Below, piece after piece: positions 22,941 to 33,322 of a DNA stretch of 64,000 bases. Positions within the stretch are counted from its first letter, which is position 1, and every line of letters starts with the position of its first letter. This stretch comes from Amblyomma americanum (taxonomy: Eukaryota; Arthropoda; Arachnida; Ixodida; Ixodidae), in contig NC_135504.1 of the NCBI RefSeq assembly GCF_052857255.1, forward strand, positions 144,114,121 to 144,178,120, read 5' to 3'. A program made the position numbers and the translations under genes. Below the pieces are notes generated by a model that was not told where the DNA came from, made no database searches, and saw only the letters and a list, made by a program, of their open reading frames with translations.

Positions 22941-23464
22941 AATACAAGTTTTCGCGCAGTTCTGAGAGAAAAAGTTTACACCTTTCTCTCGTCTACTCGT
23001 CGACGACTTGTAAAATCGATGCTCGTGAATCTTGCTAGTTTCGATCTAAAACGATGTATCCCGTTGTTTTGAGCCGGAATACAAGTTTTCGTGCAGTTCT
23101 GAGAGGAAAAGTTTACACCTTTCTCTCGTCTACTCTTCGGCGACTTGTAAAGTCGATGCTCGTGAATCTTGCTAGTTTCGATCTAAAACGATGCATTCCG
23201 TTGTTTTGAGCCGGAATACAAGTTTTCGCGCAGTTCTGAGAGAAAAAGTTTACACCTTTCTCTCGTCTACTCGTCGACGACTTGTAAAATCGATGCTCGT
23301 GAATCTTGCTAGTTTCGATCTAAAACGATGTATCCCGTTGTTTTGAGCCGGAATACAAGTTTTCGCGCAGTTCTGAGAGAAAAAGTTTACACCTTTCTCT
23401 CGTCTACTCTTTGACGACTTTTAAAATCGATGCTCGTGAATCTTGCTAGTTTCGATCTAAAACG

Positions 23465-24235
23465 ATGTATCCCGTTGTTTTGAGCCGGAATACAAGTTTT
23501 CGCGCAGTTCTAAGAGTTCTAAGGGGCATTATTAATTTATGCTTGAAGAATGCTCTGGAAAAGTCATGCCCCCACCTCATCAGCGAGAGCTTTCACGCTC
23601 AACTCGCAAGGTTCCATCAAGCAGGCTACCCAGCTGATATTTGTGTTTCTGTCGCCGAAGGCATACTAAAGAAGAAGCGCCAGGAAGGTCAACTGCCGTC
23701 CGTGCCTTCAGAAAGAAAAAAAGACAAAATTGCCGTCATTCCTTACATTCATTGCCTGTCCCACAATCTCAAGAAAATTGGGACAAAAGCTAATGTTCGT
23801 GTCGTTTTTTCTGCCCCTGAAAAACTAAGTGCGCTTTCCAAAAAAACTTTGCCCGCTGATAAACGTCCCCAAAAGCTGCAGTGCACCATTAACCACAGAA
23901 AGAAATTCGTGAAATGTACTGAAGGCATTGTTTATGACATCCCTCTCTCTTGCGGTAAGCGGTATGTTGGTCAGTCAGGTCGGTGCTTGAATGAGAGACT
24001 TCGCGAACACAAAAATAACTTGAGAACTTTTACTGGCAGTAATCTGGCTTTACACTGCAAGGAGTGTGGTTGTGTGCCATTTCTGGACAAGTGCTCGATC
24101 GTTGCCAGACACCGGGATCAGTTAACGCGAGAGATTATTGAAGCAGCTCGTATCGCTGCCTTGGACGATAAATGTGTAAGCAAGCCGTCTATCTCCCTGT
24201 CCAAAAGAGAGCTGGCCTTCTTAAAGAAACGCTGA
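23465..24235 (+). CDS. Chimeric satellite-PLE GIY-YIG frame, copy 3
   Basis: An intact 256-codon frame with R72, H96 and L129. The GIY-YIG core residues (VYDIP 156-160, YVG 167-169, R173, E223/E226) are unchanged. It is the same satellite-supplied start as copies 1 and 2, although the upstream satellite is different, so any promoter in the flanking monomers would also differ. Confidence 0.6.
   Translation: MYPVVLSRNTSFRAVLRVLRGIINLCLKNALEKSCPHLISESFHAQLARFHQAGYPADICVSVAEGILKKKRQEGQLPSVPSERKKDKIAVIPYIHCLSHNLKKIGTKANVRVVFSAPEKLSALSKKTLPADKRPQKLQCTINHRKKFVKCTEGIVYDIPLSCGKRYVGQSGRCLNERLREHKNNLRTFTGSNLALHCKECGCVPFLDKCSIVARHRDQLTREIIEAARIAALDDKCVSKPSISLSKRELAFLKKR
23507..23516 (+). repeat. Left target-site duplication, insert 3
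   Basis: GTTCTAAGAG, matched at 24403-24412. Confidence 0.85.
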
Positions 24236-24402
24236 ATCGTGCACATCCGTAGATCCTCATTCACCTGTTTTTCATTATCTTTCTGGGCGCATGCGCCTGT
24301 TTCCCCTCACGGATTACGTTCGTCTTGGCCGCCCTGGTTTCTTTCAGTCGGAAGTTGGATCACCGTTACCGACTCGCCCAAGTTTCTACCCTTGTGAATT
24401 AC
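23517..24402 (+). mobile_element. Insert 3: 5'-truncated Penelope-like element, 886 bp
   Basis: Same fragment and boundaries as inserts 1 and 2. Its left flank is unusual. The TTTCCGCGCAGTACTG and GTGTACACC monomers found before every other insert are absent, replaced by GCATTCCG / TATCCCG monomers with CTCTTTGACGAC just before the target monomer. This is a recombination boundary within about 140 bp of the insert. It shares CAT (His) at codon 96 with inserts 4-6 and Leu129 with insert 6. Confidence 0.87.
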
Positions 24403-24412
24403 GTTCTAAGAG
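24403..24412 (+). repeat. Right target-site duplication, insert 3
   Basis: GTTCTAAGAG, followed by the standard right flank (TTGTAATATCG, TTTACGCC, GTAACCC monomers). Confidence 0.85.
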
Positions 24413-27400
24413 AAAAAGTTTACACCTTTCTCTCGTCTACTCTTCGACGACTTGTAATATCGATGCTCGTGAATCTTGCTAGTTTCGATCTAAAACGATG
24501 TATTCCGTTGTTTTGAGCCGGAATACAAGTTTTCGCGCAGTTCTGAGAGAAAAAGTTTACGCCTTTCTCTCGTCTACTCTTCGATGACTTGTAAAATCGA
24601 TGCTCGTGAATCTTGCTAGTTTCGATCTAAAACGATGTAACCCGTTGTTCTGAGCCGGAATACAAGTTCTGACGCAGTTCTGAGAGAAAACGTTTACACC
24701 TTTCTCTCGTCTACTCTTCGAGGACTTGTAAAATCGATGCTCGTGAATCTTGCTAGTTTCGATCTAAAAGGATGAATCTCGTTGTTTTGAGCCGGAATAC
24801 AAGTTTTCGCGCAGTTCTGAGAGAAAAAGTTTACACCTTTCTCTTGTCTACTCTTCGAAGAGTTGTAAAATCGATGCTCGTGAATCTTGCTAGTTTCGAT
24901 CTAAAACGATGTATCCTGTTGTTTTGAGCCGGAATACAAGTTTTCGTGCAGTTCTGAGAGAAAACGTTTACACCTTTCTCTTGTCTACTCTTCGAAGAGT
25001 TGTAAAATCGATGCTCGTGAATCTTGCTAGTTTCGATCTAAAACGATGTATTCTGTTGTTTTGAGCCGGAATACAAGTTTTCGCGCAGTTCTGAGAAAAA
25101 AAGTTTACACCTTTCTCTCGTCTACTCTTCGACGACTTGTAAAATCGATGCTCGTGAATCTTGCTAGTTTCGATCTAAAACGATGTATTCCGTTGTTTTG
25201 AGCCGGAATACAAGTTTTCGCGCAGTTCTGAGAGAAAAAGTTTACACCTTTCTCTCGTCTACTCTTCGACGACTTGTAAAATCAATGCTCGTGAATCTTG
25301 CTAGTTTCGATCTACAACGATGTATCTCGTTGTTTTGAGCTGGAATACAAGTTTTCGCGCAGTTCTGAGAGAAAAAGTTTACACCTTTCTCTCGTCTACT
25401 CTTCGACGACTTGTAAAATCAATGCTCGTGAATCTTGCTAGTTTCGATCTACAACGATGTACCTCGTTGTTTTGAGCTGGAATACAAGTTTTCGCGCAGT
25501 TCTGAGGGAAAAAGTTTACACCTTTCTCTCGTCTACTCTTCGACGACTTGTAAAATCGATGCTCGTGAATCTTGCTAGTTTCGATCTAAAACGATGTATC
25601 CCGTTGTTTTGAGCCGGAATACAAGTTTTCGTGCAGTTCTGAGAGAAAAAGTTTACACCTTTCTCTCGTCTACTCTTCGACGACTTGTAAAATCGATGCT
25701 CGTGAATCTTGCTAGTTTCGATCTAAAACGATGTATTCCGTTGTTTTGAGCCGGAATACAAGTTTTCGCGCAGTTCTGAGAGAAGAAGTTTACGCCTTTC
25801 TCTCGTCTACTCTTCGAGGACTTGTAAAATCGATGCTCGTGAATCTTGCTAGTTTCGATCTAAAACGATGTAACCCGTTGTTCTGAGCCGGAATACAAGT
25901 TCTGACGCAGTTCTGAGAGAAAACGTTTACACCTTTCTCTCGTCTACTCTTCGAGGACTTGTAAAATCGATGCTCGTGAATCTTGCTAGTTTTGATCTAA
26001 AACGATGTATCCCGTTGTTTTGAGCCGGAATACAAGTTTTCGCGCAGTTCTGACAGAAAAAGTTTACAATTTTCTCTCGTCTACTCGTCGACGACTTGTA
26101 AAATCGATGCTCGTGAATCTTGCTAGTTTCGATCTAAAACGATGTATCCCGTTGTTTTGAGCCGGAATACAAGTTTTCGCGCAGTTCTGAGAGAAAAAGT
26201 TTACACCTTTCTCTCGTCTACTCATCGACGACTTGTAAAATCGATGCTCGTGAATCTTGCTCGTTTCGATCTAAAACGATGTATCCCGTTGTTTTGAGCC
26301 GGAATACAAGTTTTCGTGCAGTTCTGAGAGAAAAAGTTTACACCTTTCTCTCGTCTACTCTTCGGCGACTTGTAAAATCGATGCTCGTGAATCTTGCTAG
26401 TTTCGATCTAAAACGATGCATTCCGTTGTTTTGAGCCGGAATGCAAGTTTTCGCGCAGTTCTGAGAGAAAAAGTTTACAATTTTCTCTCGTCTACTCGTC
26501 GACGAATTGTAAAATCGATGCTCGTGAATCTTGCTAGTTTCGATCTAAAACGATGTATCCCGTTGTTTTGAGCCGGAATACAAGTTTTCGCGCAGTTCTG
26601 AGAGAAAAAGTTTACACCTTTCTCTCGTCTACTCTTCGACGGCTTGTAAAATCGATGCTCGTGAATCTTGCTAGTTTCGATCTAAAACGATGTATCCCGT
26701 TTTTTTGAGCCGGAATACAAGTTTTCGTGCAGTTCTGAGAGAAAAAGTTTACACCTTTCTCTCGTCTACTCTTCGAGGACTTGTAAAATCGATGCTCGTG
26801 AATCTTGCTCGTTTCGATCTAAACCGATGTATCCCGTTGTTTTGAGCCGGAATACAAGTTTTCGCGCAGTTCTGAGAGAAAAAGTTTACACCTTTCTCTC
26901 GTCTACTCTTCGACGACTTGTAAAATCGATGCTCGTGAATCTTGCTCGTTTCGATCTAAAACGATGTATCCCGTTGTTTTGAGCCGGAATACAAGTTTTC
27001 GTGCAGTTCTGAGAGGAAAAGTTTACACCTTTCTCTCGTCTACTCTTCGGCGACTTGTAAAATCGATGCTCGTGAATCTTGCTAGTTTCGATCTAAAAGG
27101 ATGAATCCCGTTGTTTTGAGCCGGAATACAAGTTTTCGCGCAGTTCTGAGAGAAAAAGTTTACACCTTTCTCTCGTCTACTCTTCGACAACTTGTAAAAT
27201 CGATGCTCGTGAATCTTGCTAGTTTCGATCTAAAACGATGTATCCTGTTGTTTTGAGCCGGAATACAAGTTTTCGTGCAGTTCTGAGAGAAAAAGTTTAC
27301 ACCTTTCTCTTGTCTACTCTTCGACGAGTTGTAAAATCGATGCTCGTGAATCTTGCTAGTTTCGATCTAAAACGATGTATTCTGTTGTTTTGAGCCGGAA

Positions 27401-28646
27401 TACAAGTTTTCGCGCAGTTCTGAGAAAAAAAGTTTACACCTTTCTCTCGTCTACTCTTCGACGACTTGTAAAATCGATGCTCGTGAATCTTGCTAGTTTC
27501 GATCTAAAACGATGTATCCCGTTTTTTTTGAGCCGGTATACAAGTTTTCGTGCAGTTCTGAGAGAAAAAGTTTACACCTTTCTCTCGTCTACTCTTCGAG
27601 GACTTGTAAAATCGATGCTCGTGAATCTTGCTAGTTTCGATCTAAAACGATGAATCCTGTTGTTTTGAGCCGGAATACAAGTTTTCGCGCAGTTCTGAGA
27701 GAAAAAGTTTACACCTTTCTCTCGTCTACTCTTCGACGACTTGTAAAATCGATGCTCGTGAATCTTGCTAGTTTCGATCTAAAACGATGTATCCCATTTT
27801 TTTGAGCCGGAATACAAGTTTTCGTGCAGTTCTGAGAGAAAAAGTTTACACCTTTCTCTCGTCTACTCTTCGAGGACTTGTAAAATCGATGCTCGTGAAT
27901 CTTGCTCGTTTCGATCTAAAACGATGTATCCCGTTGTTTGAGCCGGAATACAAGTTTTCGTGCAGTTCTGAGAGAAAAAGTTTACACCTTTCTCTCGTCT
28001 ACTCTTTGACGACTTGTAAAATCGATGCTCGTGAATCTTGCTAGTTTCGATCTAAAACGATGCATTCCGTTGTTTTGAGCCGGAATACAAGTTTTCGTGC
28101 AGTTCTGAGAGAAAAAGTTTACACCTTTCTCTCTACTCTTCGACGACTTGTAAAATCGATGCTCGTGAATCTTGCTAGTTTCGATCTAAAACGATGTATT
28201 CCGTTGTTTTGAGCCGGAATACAAGTTTTCGCGCAGTTCTGAGAGAAAAAGTTTACAATTTTCTCTCGTCTACTCGTCGACGATTCGTAAAATCGATGCT
28301 CGCGAATCTTACTAGTTTCGATCTAAAACGATGTATACCGTTGTTTTGAGCCGGAATACAAGTTTTCGTGCAGTTCTGAGAGAAAAAGTGTACACCTTTC
28401 TCTCGACTACTCTTCGAAGACTTGTAAAATCGATGCTCGTGAATCTTGCTAGTTTCGATCTAAAACGATGAATCCTGTTGTTTTGAGCCGGAATACAAGT
28501 TTCCGCGCAGTACTGAGAGAAAAAGTTTACACCTTTCTCTCGTCTACTCTTCGACGACTTTTAAAATCGATGCTCGTGAATCTTGCTAGTTTCGATCTAA
28601 AACGATGTATCCCGTTGTTTTGAGCCGGAATACAAGTTTTCGCGCA
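24413..28646 (+). repeat. 137-bp satellite array, segment 4 (between inserts 3 and 4)
   Basis: Head-to-tail monomers; 5140 minus 896 is 31 monomers less three bases. The first 1.5 kb matches the sequence right of insert 6 (37.2-38.7 kb). Shared markers are CTGAGGGAAAAAG near 25502 / 38317 and GAGAGAAGAAGTTTACG near 25779 / 38594. Bases about 26.8-28.07 kb match 30.2-31.43 kb at an offset of 3358. One monomer near 27523 has eight T's in CCCGTTTTTTTTGAGCC. No gene is visible. Confidence 0.97.
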
Positions 28647-29375
28647 GTTCTAAGAGTTCTAAGGGGCATTATTAATTTATGCTTGAAGAATGCTCTGGAA
28701 AAGTCATGCCCCCACCTCATCAGCGAGAGCTTTCACGCTCAACTCGCAAGGTTCCATCAAGCAGGCTACCCAGCTGATATTTGTGTTTCTGTCGCCGAAG
28801 GCATATTAAAGAAGAAGCGCCAGGAAGGTCAACTGCCGTCCGTGCCTTCAGAAAGAAAAAAAGACAAAATTGCCGTCATTCCTTACATTCATTGCCTGTC
28901 CCACAATCTCAAGAAAATTGGGACAAAAGCTAATGTTCGTGTCGTTTTTTCTGCCCCTGAAAAACTAAGTGCGCTTTCCAAAAAAACTTTTCCCGCTGAT
29001 AAACGTCCCCAAAAGCTGCAGTGCACCATTAACCACAGAAAGAAATTCGTGAAATGTACTGAAGGCATTGTTTATGACATCCCTCTCTCTTGCGGTAAGC
29101 GGTATGTTGGTCAGTCAGGTCGGTGCTTGAATGAGAGACTTCGCGAACACAAAAATAACTTGAGAACTTTTACTGGCAGTAATCTGGCTTTACACTGCAA
29201 GGAGTGTGGTTGTGTGCCATTTCTGGACAAGTGCTCGATCGTTGCCAGACACCGGGATCAGTTAACGCGAGAGATTATTGAAGCAGCTCGTATCGCTGCC
29301 TTGGACGATAAATGTGTAAGCAAGCCGTCTATCTCCCTGTCCAAAAGAGAGCTGGCCTTCTTAAAGAAACGCTGA
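28605..29375 (+). CDS. Chimeric satellite-PLE GIY-YIG frame, copy 4
   Basis: An intact 256-codon frame with R72, H96 and F129. F129 lies in the linker before the Cys/His-containing nuclease region, not in the catalytic core. GIY-YIG residues are unchanged. One synonymous change distinguishes it from copy 5. Confidence 0.6.
   Translation: MYPVVLSRNTSFRAVLRVLRGIINLCLKNALEKSCPHLISESFHAQLARFHQAGYPADICVSVAEGILKKKRQEGQLPSVPSERKKDKIAVIPYIHCLSHNLKKIGTKANVRVVFSAPEKLSALSKKTFPADKRPQKLQCTINHRKKFVKCTEGIVYDIPLSCGKRYVGQSGRCLNERLREHKNNLRTFTGSNLALHCKECGCVPFLDKCSIVARHRDQLTREIIEAARIAALDDKCVSKPSISLSKRELAFLKKR
28647..28656 (+). repeat. Left target-site duplication, insert 4
   Basis: GTTCTAAGAG, matched at 29543-29552. 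Confidence 0.85.
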
Positions 29376-29542
29376 ATCGTGCACATCCGTAGATCCTCAT
29401 TCACCTGTTTTTCATTATCTTTCTGGGCGCATGCGCCTGTTTCCCCTCACGGATTACGTTCGTCTTGGCCGCCCTGGTTTCTTTCAGTCGGAAGTTGGAT
29501 CACCGTTACCGACTCGCCCAAGTTTCTACCCTTGTGAATTAC
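28657..29542 (+). mobile_element. Insert 4: 5'-truncated Penelope-like element, 886 bp
   Basis: Same fragment. It shares TTT (Phe) at codon 129 only with insert 5 and has a private silent change in GGCATATTAAAG (ATACTAAAG elsewhere). Its right flank is standard only to TTGTAATATCG. The next monomer is GAATCCTG rather than TATTCCG, so a recombination boundary lies within about 100 bp of the insert. Confidence 0.87.
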
Positions 29543-29552
29543 GTTCTAAGAG
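29543..29552 (+). repeat. Right target-site duplication, insert 4
   Basis: GTTCTAAGAG, followed by AAAAAGTTTACACC. Confidence 0.85.
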
Positions 29553-32416
29553 AAAAAGTTTACACCTTTCTCTCGTCTACTCTTCGACGACTTGTAATAT
29601 CGATGCTCGTGAATCTTGCTAGTTTCGATCTAAAACGATGAATCCTGTTGTTTTGAGCCGGAATACAAGTTTTCGTGCAGTTCTGAGAGAAAAAGTTTAC
29701 ACCTTTCTCTCGTCTACTCTTCGAGGACTTGTAAAATCGATGCTCGTGAATCTTGCTCGTTTCGATCTAAACCGATGTATCCCGTTGTTTTGAGCCGGAA
29801 TACAAGTTTTCGCGCAGTTCTGAGAGAAAAAGTTTACACCTTTCTCTCGTCTACTCTTCGACGACTTGTAAAATCGATGCTCGTGAATCTTGCTCGTTTC
29901 GATCTAAAACGATGTATCCCGTTGTTTTGAGCCGGAATACAAGTTTTCGTGCAGTTCTGAGAGGAAAAGTTTACACCTTTCTCTCGTCTACTCTTCGGCG
30001 ACTTGTAAAATCGATGCTCGTGAATCTTGCTAGTTTCGATCTAAAACGATGAATCCTGTTGTTTTGAGCCGGAATACAAGTTTTCGTGCAGTTCTGAGAG
30101 AAAAAGTTTACACCTTTCTCTCGTCTACTCTTCGAGGACTTGTAAAATCGATGCTCGTGAATCTTGCTCGTTTCGATCTAAACCGATGTATCCCGTTGTT
30201 TTGAGCCGGAATACAAGTTTTCGCGCAGTTCTGAGAGAAAAAGTTTACACCTTTCTCTCGTCTACTCTTCGACGACTTGTAAAATCGATGCTCGTGAATC
30301 TTGCTCGTTTCGATCTAAAACGATGTATCCCGTTGTTTTGAGCCGGAATACAAGTTTTCGTGCAGTTCTGAGAGGAAAAGTTTACACCTTTCTCTCGTCT
30401 ACTCTTCGGCGACTTGTAAAATCGATGCTCGTGAATCTTGCTAGTTTCGATCTAAAAGGATGAATCCCGTTGTTTTGAGCCGGAATACAAGTTTTCGCGC
30501 AGTTCTGAGAGAAAAAGTTTACACCTTTCTCTCGTCTACTCTTCGACAACTTGTAAAATCGATGCTCGTGAATCTTGCTAGTTTCGATCTAAAACGATGT
30601 ATCCTGTTGTTTTGAGCCGGAATACAAGTTTTCGTGCAGTTCTGAGAGAAAAAGTTTACACCTTTCTCTTGTCTACTCTTCGACGAGTTGTAAAATCGAT
30701 GCTCGTGAATCTTGCTAGTTTCGATCTAAAACGATGTATTCTGTTGTTTTGAGCCGGAATACAAGTTTTCGCGCAGTTTTGAGAAAAAAAGTTTACACCT
30801 TTCTCTCGTCTACTCTTCGACGACTTGTAAAATCGATGCTCGTGAATCTTGCTAGTTTCGATCTAAAACGATGTATCCCGTTTTTTTGAGCCGGTATACA
30901 AGTTTTCGTGCAGTTCTGAGAGAAAAAGTTTACACCTTTCTCTCGTCTACTCTTCGAGGACTTGTAAAATCGATGCTCGTGAATCTTGCTAGTTTCGATC
31001 TAAAACGATGAATCCTGTTGTTTTGAGCCGGAATACAAGTTTTCGCGCAGTTCTGAGAGAAAAAGTTTACACCTTTCTCTCGTCTACTCTTCGACGACTT
31101 GTAAAATCGATGCTCGTGAATCTTGCTAGTTTCGATCTAAAACGATGTATCCCATTTTTTTGAGCCGGAATACAAGTTTTCGTGCAGTTCTGAGAGAAAA
31201 AGTTTACACCTTTCTCTCGTCTACTCTTCGAGGACTTGTAAAATCGATGCTCGTGAATCTTGCTCGTTTCGATCTAAAACGATGTATCCCGTTGTTTGAG
31301 CCGGAATACAAGTTTTCGTGCAGTTCTGAGAGAAAAAGTTTACACCTTTCTCTCGTCTACTCTTTGACGACTTGTAAAATCGATGCTCGTGAATCTTGCT
31401 AGTTTCGATCTAAAACGATGCATTCCGTTGTTTTGAGCCGGAATACAAGTTTTCGCGCAGTTCTGAGAGAAAAAGTTTACAATTTTCTCTCGTCTACTCG
31501 TCGACGACTTGTAAAATCGATGCTCGTGAATCTTGCTAGTTTCGATCTAAAACGATGTATTCCGTTGTTTTGAGCCGGAATACAAGTTTTCGCGCAGTTC
31601 TGAGAGAAAAAGTTTACACCTTTCTCTCGTCTACTCTTCGACGACTTGTAAAATCAATGCTCGTGAATCTTGCTAGTTTCGATCTACAACGATGTATCTC
31701 GTTGTTTTGAGCTGGAATACAAGTTTTCGCGCAGTTCTGAGAGAAAAAGTTTACACCTTTCTCTCGTCTACTCTTCGACGACTTGTAAAATCGATGCTCG
31801 TGAATCTTGCTAGTTTCGATCTAAAACGATGTATCCCGTTGTTTTGAGCCGGAATACAAGTTTTCGTGCAGTTCTGAGAGAAAAAGTTTACACCTTTCTC
31901 TCTACTCTTCGACGACTTGTAAAATCGATGCTCGTGAATCTTGCTAGTTTCGATCTAAAACGATGTATTCCGTTGTTTTGAGCCGGAATACAAGTTTTCG
32001 CGCAGTTCTGAGAGAAAAAGTTTACAATTTTCTCTCGTCTACTCGTCGACGATTCGTAAAATCGATGCTCGCGAATCTTACTAGTTTCGATCTAAAACGA
32101 TGTATACCGTTGTTTTGAGCCGGAATACAAGTTTTCGTGCAGTTCTGAGAGAAAAAGTGTACACCTTTCTCTCGACTACTCTTCGAAGACTTGTAAAATC
32201 GATGCTCGTGAATCTTGCTAGTTTCGATCTAAAACGATGAATCCTGTTGTTTTGAGCCGGAATACAAGTTTCCGCGCAGTACTGAGAGAAAAATGTTTAC
32301 ACCTTTCTCTCGTCTACTCTTCGACGACTTTTAAAATCGATGCTCGTGAATCTTGCTAGTTTCGATCTAAAACGATGTATCCCGTTGTTTTGAGCCGGAA
32401 TACAAGTTTTCGCGCA
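29553..32416 (+). repeat. 137-bp satellite array, segment 5 (between inserts 4 and 5)
   Basis: Head-to-tail monomers; 3770 minus 896 equals 21 monomers less three bases. It begins with a tandem 3-mer (see 29630-30451). Further right it matches 26.8-28.07 kb at offset 3358 and ends with the standard left flank of the insert. One monomer near 32290 carries an extra T (AGAAAAATGTTTACACC). No gene is visible. Confidence 0.97.
29630..30451 (+). repeat. Tandem 3-monomer unit (2 x 411 bp)
   Basis: Three successive monomers (GAATCCTG with GAGGACTTG; GCTCGTTTCGATCTAAACCG; CTGAGAGGAAAAG with CGGCGACTTG) occur twice in a row at about 29.63-30.04 and 30.04-30.45 kb. 411 is exactly 3 x 137. The two copies look identical by eye, so this is a very recent unequal exchange. 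Confidence 0.82.
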
Positions 32417-33145
32417 GTTCTAAGAGTTCTAAGGGGCATTATTAATTTATGCTTGAAGAATGCTCTGGAAAAGTCATGCCCCCACCTCATCAGCGAGAGC
32501 TTTCACGCTCAACTCGCAAGGTTCCATCAAGCAGGCTACCCAGCTGATATTTGTGTTTCTGTCGCCGAAGGCATACTAAAGAAGAAGCGCCAGGAAGGTC
32601 AACTGCCGTCCGTGCCTTCAGAAAGAAAAAAAGACAAAATTGCCGTCATTCCTTACATTCATTGCCTGTCCCACAATCTCAAGAAAATTGGGACAAAAGC
32701 TAATGTTCGTGTCGTTTTTTCTGCCCCTGAAAAACTAAGTGCGCTTTCCAAAAAAACTTTTCCCGCTGATAAACGTCCCCAAAAGCTGCAGTGCACCATT
32801 AACCACAGAAAGAAATTCGTGAAATGTACTGAAGGCATTGTTTATGACATCCCTCTCTCTTGCGGTAAGCGGTATGTTGGTCAGTCAGGTCGGTGCTTGA
32901 ATGAGAGACTTCGCGAACACAAAAATAACTTGAGAACTTTTACTGGCAGTAATCTGGCTTTACACTGCAAGGAGTGTGGTTGTGTGCCATTTCTGGACAA
33001 GTGCTCGATCGTTGCCAGACACCGGGATCAGTTAACGCGAGAGATTATTGAAGCAGCTCGTATCGCTGCCTTGGACGATAAATGTGTAAGCAAGCCGTCT
33101 ATCTCCCTGTCCAAAAGAGAGCTGGCCTTCTTAAAGAAACGCTGA
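32375..33145 (+). CDS. Chimeric satellite-PLE GIY-YIG frame, copy 5
   Basis: An intact 256-codon frame, protein-identical to copy 4 (R72, H96, F129). Nuclease core residues are unchanged. The start codon is again supplied by the satellite monomer. Confidence 0.6.
   Translation: MYPVVLSRNTSFRAVLRVLRGIINLCLKNALEKSCPHLISESFHAQLARFHQAGYPADICVSVAEGILKKKRQEGQLPSVPSERKKDKIAVIPYIHCLSHNLKKIGTKANVRVVFSAPEKLSALSKKTFPADKRPQKLQCTINHRKKFVKCTEGIVYDIPLSCGKRYVGQSGRCLNERLREHKNNLRTFTGSNLALHCKECGCVPFLDKCSIVARHRDQLTREIIEAARIAALDDKCVSKPSISLSKRELAFLKKR
32417..32426 (+). repeat. Left target-site duplication, insert 5
   Basis: GTTCTAAGAG, matched at 33313-33322. Confidence 0.85.
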
Positions 33146-33312
33146 ATCGTGCACATCCGTAGATCCTCATTCACCTGTTTTTCATTATCTTTCTGGGCGC
33201 ATGCGCCTGTTTCCCCTCACGGATTACGTTCGTCTTGGCCGCCCTGGTTTCTTTCAGTCGGAAGTTGCATCACCGTTACCGACTCGCCCAAGTTTCTACC
33301 CTTGTGAATTAC
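32427..33312 (+). mobile_element. Insert 5: 5'-truncated Penelope-like element, 886 bp
   Basis: Same fragment, closest to insert 4 (shared F129 codon). It has a private GTTGCATCACC in the 3' untranslated region where the others have GTTGGATCACC. Confidence 0.87.
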
Positions 33313-33322
33313 GTTCTAAGAG
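33313..33322 (+). repeat. Right target-site duplication, insert 5
   Basis: GTTCTAAGAG, followed by TTGTAATATCG, TTTACGCC and GTAACCC monomers. Confidence 0.85.

Larger units (their letters stand above)
16673..23506 (+). repeat. 137-bp satellite array, segment 3 (between inserts 2 and 3)
   Basis: Head-to-tail monomers. The insert-to-insert spacing of 7740 minus 896 equals 50 monomers less six bases. The TTTACGCC / GATGACTTG monomer right of insert 2 is doubled here (16.8 and 16.95 kb), unlike at inserts 1, 3, 5 and 6. It contains the 3421-bp offset duplication and a 7-mer repeat. No gene is visible. Confidence 0.98.
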
